Positions 1 through 4,910 of a DNA stretch of 16,013 bases are shown here, piece after piece. The notes under the pieces are model-generated. The model saw only the letters and a list, made by a program, of their open reading frames with translations. It was not told where the DNA came from and searched no databases. How positions within the stretch are numbered: the first letter of the stretch is position 1; every line of letters starts with the position of its first letter. A program made the position numbers and the translations under genes. The stretch comes from CTSOIL-112 sp049291875 (lineage in GTDB: Bacteria; Pseudomonadota; Gammaproteobacteria; Burkholderiales; Burkholderiaceae): the NCBI GenBank assembly GCA_049291875.1, contig JBATQE010000034.1, positions 1 through 16,013 on the forward strand, given 5' to 3'.

Positions 1-56
1 TCGGCTTGTTTTAGAATGCTGGCGATTTGGCTGTCGCTGAATTTGGATACTTTCAT
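1..56 (-). CDS. IS3-family transposase OrfA, N-terminal fragment (runs off the left edge)
   Basis: Read on the minus strand from an ATG at 56, the first 18 codons give MKVSKFSDSQIASILKQA. This closely resembles the start of IS3-family OrfA proteins (MKxSKFSDxQIxxILKQAE), the helix-turn-helix part of the transposase that binds the element's ends. A strong ribosome binding site (AAAGGAG, six bases before the ATG) supports the start. Only the beginning of the gene is present, so it cannot be said whether the element is intact or whether orfB follows with the usual -1 frameshift. The family assignment rests on 18 residues. Confidence 0.75.
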   Translation of the reverse strand, partial: MKVSKFSDSQIASILKQA

Positions 57-125
57 GTAAAACTCCTTTGGGTTAGTTTAAAGGGTTCTACTTTTAGGTG
101 CTGGCTTTTTTAGGGGGTATTACCA
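1..125 (-). mobile_element. Left part of an IS3-like insertion sequence, element end near 125
   Basis: Upstream of the orfA start (minus strand) is about 70 bp without coding potential, containing TACCCCCTAAAAAAGCC (rc of about 105-121). IS3-family termini usually begin with TG and carry C-rich and A-rich blocks like this. The terminus is therefore placed at about 125, where the minus strand reads TGGTAATACCCCC. The other end lies outside the window, so neither the inverted repeat nor a target duplication can be verified. Confidence 0.5.
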
Positions 126-506
126 TATCTGCTGACTATATTTATAAGCGCAAACAAGTACGACAGAAGGTCTATTTGTTACACTTTATGACCATTTAAG
201 TCAAATAGGATTTAAGCAGAACACATTATATACAAGAACAGTTAACACATTGATAAATAACCATATTATTTTCACAATCCACTATGCGGCGTGTGATTTA
301 AGCAACCACTAAACCTCTCAATATATGCCTTTTTATGCCTTTTGCCCCGTTTTAAACAAAAGTCATAAATTGCATAAAAACCAGGCAAATAATATTTCGT
401 ATCGACATGAGGATTTTGATGAAAGCGCGTTGCCAATAGCCCCCACAACAACAGGTTCAATGTACAATGCTATTTTTTGACTACATATCTTGTCAATGGA
501 ATCAAT
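126..506. other. AT-rich gene-free region between the IS end and gatC
   Basis: About 380 bp, much AT-richer than the genes to the right. No convincing gene is seen; the longest open frame (minus strand, 272-460) starts at TTG without a ribosome binding site and matches nothing I recognise. A 10-bp tandem repeat (ATGCCTTTTT then ATGCCTTTTG) lies at 325-344. The gatC promoter should be at the right end: TACAAT at 463-468 is a possible -10, but no good -35 is spaced correctly. Bases 477-496 contain a short inverted repeat (TTGAC, 10 nt, GTCAA). Confidence 0.5.
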
Positions 507-806
507 ATGTCTTTATTAATCAACGATGTACACAAAATCGCGCGCCTGTCGCAATTGAACCTGAGCGCCGACGAAGCCGAACAGACGCTCACGCAGATGA
601 ACACGATTTTCGGCCTGATCGACCAAATGAGCCAAGTGGACACCGCAGGCATTGCGCCACTGATGCACCCGATTGCGATGATTCAGGAGATGAGCCAGCG
701 TTTGCGCACCGATGCTGTGAGCGAGCCAAACAACCGCGAGGCGAATATGGCGAATGCACCGCAGGCCGACCAAGGGTTATTTTTGGTACCCAAGGTCATT
801 GAATAA
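507..806 (+). CDS. gatC: Aspartyl/glutamyl-tRNA amidotransferase subunit C
   Basis: 99 residues, the normal GatC length. GatC is the small belt-like subunit that wraps around and stabilises GatA-GatB in the complex that converts Glu-tRNAGln (or Asp-tRNAAsn) to Gln-tRNAGln (Asn-tRNAAsn). The N-terminal part, VHKIARLSQLNLSADEAEQ, is the GatC helical hairpin; MNTIFGLIDQMSQVDT and the Pro-rich segment around APLMHPI follow the family pattern. The start at ATG 507 is preferred over an in-frame TTG at 477 because it begins the family-like MSLLINDVHKIARL and has a modest ribosome binding site (TGGA, 6-7 nt upstream). gatA follows after 67 bp, so the two are probably one transcript. Confidence 0.95.
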   Translation: MSLLINDVHKIARLSQLNLSADEAEQTLTQMNTIFGLIDQMSQVDTAGIAPLMHPIAMIQEMSQRLRTDAVSEPNNREANMANAPQADQGLFLVPKVIE

Positions 807-873
807 AGCCTTACTTCGCCACTATCACTACTAATCGTCACCATCGTACCCACTGTTAACGATCAGGATTTTT

Positions 874-2361
874 ATGTTACACACCTTATCCATCCGCGAA
901 CTGCGCGCACAACTGGACAGCAAACAGCTCTCTGCGGTTGAACTGGCGCAACACTTTCTGAGCCGCGCCGAGGCACACGCGGATCTGAACGCCTTTATCC
1001 GCCGCGATGCTGAGGCCACGCTGACGCAAGCGCGCGCCGCCGACGCAGCCATTGCCGCCGGTCAGGCGAACGCACTCACCGGCATTCCGATCGCGCACAA
1101 AGACGTCTTCGTCACCCGCGATTTTGCCACCACCGCCGGCTCGAAAATTCTCGCGCAGTACATGAGCCCGTTTGACGCGACCGTCGTGGCGCGACTCAAA
1201 GACGCGGGCGCGGTCACTTTGGGCAAACTGAATATGGACGAATTCGCCATGGGTTCGTCCAACGAAAACTCCTACTACGGTGCGGTGAAAAACCCGTGGA
1301 ACACCGAAATCGTACCCGGCGGCTCCTCCGGCGGCTCGGCTTGCGCGGTCGCGGCAGGTTTGGCAGTCGCGGCGACGGGCACCGACACCGGTGGCTCGAT
1401 TCGCCAGCCCGCCTCATTCTGCGGCATCACGGGCATCAAGCCGACCTATGGCCGTGTCTCGCGCTACGGCATGATTGCCTACGCCTCATCCCTCGATCAA
1501 GCCGGCCCGATGGCGCGCACGGCGCACGACTGCGCGACCTTGCTCAACGCCATGCACGGCTTTGATGAGCGTGATTCGACCAGTTTGCAACGCGAGCGCG
1601 AGGATTTCACCCGTCTGCTCGGTCAACCGTTCTCGTCTGAAGCGAGCGAATCGCAGCCGCTCAAGGGTTTGCGCATTGGGATTCCGAGCGAATTTTACGG
1701 CGCGGGTTTGGACGCTGAGGTCAAAGCAGCGACCTTGGCCGCGATTGCGCAACTGGAGCAACTCGGCGCGACGGTCGTGGACGTACATTTACCGCACACC
1801 GAATTGTCCATCCCGACCTATTACGTCATCGCACCGGCGGAAGCCTCCAGCAATTTGTCGCGCTTTGACGGTGTGCGCTACGGTCACCGCGCCGCGCAGT
1901 ACAGCGATCTGGAAGATATGTACCGCAAATCGCGCTCCGAAGGCTTTGGCTGGGAAGTCAAGCGTCGCATTTTGGTCGGTACCTACGTTTTGTCACACGG
2001 CTATTACGACGCCTATTATTTGCAGGCGCAACGTCTGCGCCGCATGATCGCGCAGGACTATCAAAACGCCTTGGCGCAGTGCGATGTCATCATGGGGCCG
2101 GTTGCACCGACACCGGCGTGGCGTTTGGGTGAAAAATCGGACGATCCGGTGCAAATGTATTTGGCCGATATTTACACGCTCTCGCTGAATTTGGCAGGCT
2201 TGCCGGGCATGAGCGTGCCGTGTGGGTTCTCATCGGACGAGCGTCCGATCGGCCTGCAAATGATTGGCAATTATTTTGACGAAGCGCGTTTGTTGCAGAT
2301 CGCACACGCCTTCCAGTCGGTCACGGATTGGCACCAACGCAAACCACAGGTGGCACGATGA
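874..2361 (+). CDS. gatA: Aspartyl/glutamyl-tRNA amidotransferase subunit A (amidase)
   Basis: 495 residues, the usual GatA length. It hydrolyses glutamine to supply ammonia that is channelled to GatB for transamidation of the mischarged tRNA. The amidase-signature triad is intact: Lys76 (in GIPIAHKD), cis-Ser151 (in PGGSSGGSA) and nucleophile Ser175 (in TDTGGSIRQPA). These correspond to Lys79/Ser154/Ser178 of Staphylococcus aureus GatA. The start is set by CAGGAT four bases before ATG 874. The stop codon overlaps the start of the next gene (ATGA at 2358-2361), which implies translational coupling with a lipoprotein rather than directly with gatB. Confidence 0.97.
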   Translation: MLHTLSIRELRAQLDSKQLSAVELAQHFLSRAEAHADLNAFIRRDAEATLTQARAADAAIAAGQANALTGIPIAHKDVFVTRDFATTAGSKILAQYMSPFDATVVARLKDAGAVTLGKLNMDEFAMGSSNENSYYGAVKNPWNTEIVPGGSSGGSACAVAAGLAVAATGTDTGGSIRQPASFCGITGIKPTYGRVSRYGMIAYASSLDQAGPMARTAHDCATLLNAMHGFDERDSTSLQREREDFTRLLGQPFSSEASESQPLKGLRIGIPSEFYGAGLDAEVKAATLAAIAQLEQLGATVVDVHLPHTELSIPTYYVIAPAEASSNLSRFDGVRYGHRAAQYSDLEDMYRKSRSEGFGWEVKRRILVGTYVLSHGYYDAYYLQAQRLRRMIAQDYQNALAQCDVIMGPVAPTPAWRLGEKSDDPVQMYLADIYTLSLNLAGLPGMSVPCGFSSDERPIGLQMIGNYFDEARLLQIAHAFQSVTDWHQRKPQVAR

Positions 2362-2801
2362 AAATGAATGCACGCTTATTACTGACCGGCGCGTCGCTTA
2401 TCAGCATCATACTGCTCAACGCATGTAGCACCCTCGCACCATCACGCTCATCCGATGTATCGTTCAATGGCGCGTGCGAGCAGCGCGAAGAGGATAATTA
2501 CTACGATTTCATCAAATTGAAGGTGAACAGCAACGTGGTCGAGCAGCTCGAATGGACAGCGAACCCACGCCAAGGCCGTTGCCAATTCAATCTGGCCGAT
2601 TTCACCCAAGTCAAAACCCGTCCGCAGGTAGATTTGCAGTCGAAAAAAGACCGCCGTTGCCATGTTTATATGTGGAATAACGGCCAGTACACCAGCGTTT
2701 CGATACTGAACTGCAAATCCGTATGCGCGCAAAACGACCGGATTTTACCGATTTTGCTGAACGAGCGCACCGGCAGTTGCGCCCAAAACACCACACGCTA
2801 A
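2358..2801 (+). CDS. Small Cys-rich lipoprotein inserted between gatA and gatB (unknown function)
   Basis: 147 residues. The N-terminus (MKMNARLLLTGASLISIILL) is a lipoprotein signal peptide with lipobox LNAC, so Cys23 should be lipidated and the protein anchored in the envelope. The mature part holds six further cysteines (about 40, 75, 101, 119, 123, 141), enough for three disulfides, and looks like a small folded periplasmic domain of about 120 residues. I do not recognise the family. The ATG overlaps the gatA stop by 4 bp, and gatB starts 24 bp downstream, so it lies within the amidotransferase operon. ATG 2358 is preferred; ATG 2364 (MNARL) is an alternative. It has no evident link to tRNA amidation. 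Confidence 0.85.
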   Translation: MKMNARLLLTGASLISIILLNACSTLAPSRSSDVSFNGACEQREEDNYYDFIKLKVNSNVVEQLEWTANPRQGRCQFNLADFTQVKTRPQVDLQSKKDRRCHVYMWNNGQYTSVSILNCKSVCAQNDRILPILLNERTGSCAQNTTR

Positions 2802-2825
2802 ACCACGTATTCACAAGGATTCATT

Positions 2826-4292
2826 ATGAGCTGGGAAGTCGTCATCGGGTTAGAAACCCACGCACAATTATCCACCGCATCAAAAATTTTCTCCGGCGCA
2901 CCAACCACCTACGGCGCCGAGCCAAACACCCAATCGTGCGCGGTCGATCTGGCCTTGCCGGGCGTATTGCCGGTATTGAATAAAGCCGCGGTCGAAAAAG
3001 CCATCACCTTTGGTTTGGCCATCGGCGCAGAAGTCGCACCCGTGAGCATATTCGCACGCAAAAACTACTTCTACCCCGACTTGCCCAAAGGCTATCAAAT
3101 TTCACAATTTGAACTGCCCGTGGTCATCGGCGGCACCCTGTCGTTCAACGTGGGCGAAAAAGAAAAAGCCTATCGCAAAACCGTTCAACTCACCCGCGCC
3201 CACCTCGAAGAAGACGCAGGCAAATCCGTGCACGAGCTGTTCGAGGACGAATCCGGCATTGATTTGAACCGCGCTGGTACGCCGCTGCTCGAAATCGTCA
3301 CCGAGCCGGTGATGTACAGCGCCGCCGAAGCCGTGGCCTATGCCAAAGAACTGCACAAACTCGTGGTCTGGCTCGGCGTGTGCGACGGCAATATGCAAGA
3401 AGGCTCATTCCGCTGCGATGCCAACGTCTCCGTGCGTCGCGTCGGCCAAACCGAGCTGGGCACGCGCCGCGAGATCAAAAACCTGAACTCATTCAAATTC
3501 CTCGAAGACGCGATCAACTACGAGATCAACGAACAAATCCGCATCATCGAGGACGGCGGCGCGGTGCAACAAGCGACCGTATTGTTTGACCCCGCGAGCG
3601 GCCAAACCCGCGTCATGCGCACCAAAGAAGACGCGCACGACTACCGCTATTTCCCCGATCCCGACCTATTGCCGCTGGTGATTTCCGACGACTGGAAAGC
3701 GCAGGTCAAAGCCACCATGCCGGAATTACCCGCCGCACTGCAAGCGCGTTTTGCCGAGCAATACGGCCTGTCACAGTACGACGCCGAACAAGTCTCCATG
3801 AGCAAAGCGCACGCCGCCTACTTTGAAACCGCTGTGGCCGCAATGGCGAAGCCGGACGCCAAACTGGTGGCGAACTGGATGATGAGCGATCTGGCCGCGA
3901 CGCTGAACAAAGATGGCTTGGAACTGAGCGACTCGCCCGTGTCCGCCGTGCGTTTGGCGCAACTACTGGCGAAAATTCAGGACAATACTTTATCCAACAA
4001 ACTCGCCAAAGAAGTGTTTGCTGCTGTTTGGGCGGGCGAGCAAGCGGACCAAGGCGACGCGCAGATTGACGCAATCATCGACGCGCACGGCCTGAAACAA
4101 GTATCCGACAGCGGCGCGATCGAAGCCATCGTGGCCGAGGTCATGGCCGCCAACGCAGGCGTGGTCGAAGAATACCGCGCGGGCAAAGAGAAAAGCTTCG
4201 GCTTCCTCGTCGGCCAAGTGATGCGCGCCTCCAAAGGCAAAGCCAATCCGGCGCAGGTGAATGAGATTTTGCTCGCCAAGCTCAAGGGCTAA
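2826..4292 (+). CDS. gatB: Aspartyl/glutamyl-tRNA amidotransferase subunit B
   Basis: 488 residues, normal for GatB. GatB binds the mischarged tRNA, phosphorylates the Glu/Asp side chain with ATP and transfers ammonia delivered from GatA. The N-terminal signature VIGLETHAQLSTASKIFSG (residues 6-24), RKNYFYPDLPKGYQIS (about 79-94) and DYRYFPDPDLLPL mark the catalytic cradle domain. The last 150 or so residues are the helical plus YqeY-like tRNA-binding tail, ending SKGKANPAQVNEILLAKLKG. The ribosome binding site is AAGGA six bases before ATG 2826. It is the last gene of the operon and is followed by the duplicated terminator hairpin at 4314-4568. Confidence 0.97.
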   Translation: MSWEVVIGLETHAQLSTASKIFSGAPTTYGAEPNTQSCAVDLALPGVLPVLNKAAVEKAITFGLAIGAEVAPVSIFARKNYFYPDLPKGYQISQFELPVVIGGTLSFNVGEKEKAYRKTVQLTRAHLEEDAGKSVHELFEDESGIDLNRAGTPLLEIVTEPVMYSAAEAVAYAKELHKLVVWLGVCDGNMQEGSFRCDANVSVRRVGQTELGTRREIKNLNSFKFLEDAINYEINEQIRIIEDGGAVQQATVLFDPASGQTRVMRTKEDAHDYRYFPDPDLLPLVISDDWKAQVKATMPELPAALQARFAEQYGLSQYDAEQVSMSKAHAAYFETAVAAMAKPDAKLVANWMMSDLAATLNKDGLELSDSPVSAVRLAQLLAKIQDNTLSNKLAKEVFAAVWAGEQADQGDAQIDAIIDAHGLKQVSDSGAIEAIVAEVMAANAGVVEEYRAGKEKSFGFLVGQVMRASKGKANPAQVNEILLAKLKG

Positions 4293-4313
4293 ATCCGCCA
4301 CTCAAACTCAAAA

Positions 4314-4336
4314 GCGCACGAATAGTCTCGTGCGCT
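4314..4336 (+). repeat. Upstream copy of the duplicated gatB terminator hairpin (no T-tract)
   Basis: A perfect 8-bp stem (GCGCACGA / TCGTGCGC) around the loop ATAGTC, 21 bp after the gatB stop. It is followed by GAGGCTATT instead of a run of T, so as it stands it is an incomplete terminator. A second copy with one change in 23 positions (C4327 corresponds to T4559) lies at 4546-4568. Confidence 0.85.
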
Positions 4337-4372
4337 GAGGCTATTAACAAAGTCCTATTACAAACTATAGCT

Positions 4373-4426
4373 CCGTCATTCCCGCGAAAACAAACGAAGT
4401 GTAGTTTCTGTAAAGCGGGAATCTAG
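4373..4426 (+). repeat. dRS3-like palindromic repeat, copy 1, with an enlarged loop
   Basis: CCGTCATTCCCGCGAAA and AAGCGGGAATCTAG are the two halves of the widespread GTCATTCCCGCGAAAGCGGGAATCCAG-type repeat; Neisseria dRS3 has the consensus ATTCCC-N8-GGGAAT. Here the halves are separated by about 23 extra bases (from about 4390 to 4412) that fall exactly in the loop of the hairpin. Confidence 0.75.
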
Positions 4427-4459
4427 TAACAAATCTAACTTATTGTTTTTATTGATATT

Positions 4460-4488
4460 CTGGATACCCGCTTTCGCGGGTATGACGG
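4460..4488 (-). repeat. dRS3-like palindromic repeat, copy 2, inverted relative to copy 1
   Basis: CTGGATACCCGC, TTTC, GCGGGTATGACGG: a perfect 8-bp stem (ATACCCGC/GCGGGTAT) with a 4-nt loop. The asymmetric outer bases (CTGG at one end, TGACGG at the other) show that it faces copy 1, so the two form a convergent pair 33 bp apart, as in neisserial intergenic mosaic elements. Confidence 0.75.
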
Positions 4489-4545
4489 TATTTTTCTTAG
4501 GCTTTGTACTGAATTTAACGCTGAGAAGGTTTGTCAGCAATCTGC

Positions 4546-4573
4546 GCGCACGAATAGTTTCGTGCGCTTTTTT
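4546..4573 (+). terminator. Rho-independent terminator of the gatCAB operon (downstream hairpin copy)
   Basis: A perfect 8-bp stem (GCGCACGA / TCGTGCGC), loop ATAGTT, then a run of six T (4568-4573). It duplicates the hairpin at 4314-4336 but, unlike that copy, has the T-tract. It was therefore probably the original end of the operon before the intervening unit arrived. Confidence 0.85.
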
Positions 4574-4910
4574 ACCATTTCCTCCTGCATTCAGGCCGCT
4601 GAAAATGAGCCTGATATTTCAAACCTTTAACCGAATCTTTAAGCAAGTTCAAACGCATTCAGCCCACTGCTTGCGCCATAGAAATTGACTATGACCCCGC
4701 AATTTTTTAATCGCCCAAACCGTAGAGAATCAATATAACTATTTGATTTTAAATTAGAAATAAGAATCAAATCAAAACCGTTCAGCCCAACGGCCAACGG
4801 CAATTTTCGGTATGATAGCGGTATTGATCGCATCACAACGATGTTCAGAACCCACGCACGGCATTCGCCCTCAGCGTCCCTGACATCGACCCAACAGCAA
4901 GGAGCTTCTC
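4574..4910 (+). promoter_or_regulatory. Leader and promoter region of nrdJ
   Basis: About 340 bp without a gene. It contains a 6-bp stem TCAGGC/GCCTGA (4591-4614), an 8-bp inverted repeat ATTTGATT...AATCAAAT with a 16-nt spacer (4741-4772), and tandem CCAACGG repeats (4787-4800). TATGAT at 4811-4816 is a possible -10 box without a clear -35; TTGACT at 4685-4690 has no well-spaced -10. I looked for a cobalamin riboswitch because NrdJ uses adenosylcobalamin, but see no B12-box core, and no paired NrdR boxes. The ribosome binding site AAGGAG precedes the GTG start. Confidence 0.35.
4741..4772. repeat. Inverted repeat ATTTGATT-N16-AATCAAAT upstream of nrdJ
   Basis: Two perfect 8-bp arms separated by 16 AT-rich bases, about 140 bp before the nrdJ start and upstream of the putative -10. 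It has no T-tract, so a protein-binding site is more likely than a terminator; no particular regulator is implied. Confidence 0.4.

Larger units (their letters stand above)
4337..4545. mobile_element. Insertion-like intergenic unit 1 (209 bp) between two terminator-hairpin copies
   Basis: The unit starts with GGCTATTAACAAAGTCC (4339-4355) and ends with GGTTTGTCAGCAATCTG (4528-4544). Both end motifs recur, in the same order, at the ends of unit 2 (11517-11683: 16/17 and 15/17 identical), while the interiors are unrelated. The right end read backwards (CAGATTGCTGACAAACC) partly matches the left end (GCTRTTAACAAAGTCC), suggesting imperfect terminal inverted repeats. The interior holds two dRS3-like palindromes in inverted orientation. 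No coding capacity for a transposase is present, so movement would need help in trans. That it is mobile is inference from the duplicated flanks. Confidence 0.6.

Noticed and set aside
272..460. 62-residue open frame on the minus strand in the AT-rich region
   Set aside because: It starts at TTG with no ribosome binding site, shows no recognisable domain, and AT-rich sequence of this length can be open by chance.
477..506. TTG start extending gatC by 10 residues
   Set aside because: The internal ATG at 507 gives the family-like N-terminus and a better ribosome binding site.
4392..4406. 15-bp identity (AAACGAAGTGTAGTT) with 15575-15589 inside the flavoprotein gene
   Set aside because: One shared 15-mer in 16 kb on two strands is near chance expectation, and the second copy encodes part of the conserved NYTSFSDRE motif, so no transfer is implied.
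4590..4603. Possible DNA uptake sequence (TCAGGCCGCTGAAA)
   Set aside because: It resembles AGGCCGTCTGAA but lacks its TCT core, and no further copies were seen in the window.
4443..4688. 81-residue open frame across unit 1 and the terminator
   Set aside because: It reads through the dRS3-like repeat and the terminator hairpin, has no ribosome binding site, and is better explained by the repeats.
4574..4910. Possible adenosylcobalamin riboswitch upstream of nrdJ
   Set aside because: A CAGCCCACTGC stretch (about 4658-4671) recalls riboswitch core sequence, but no B12 box or matching paired elements were found.
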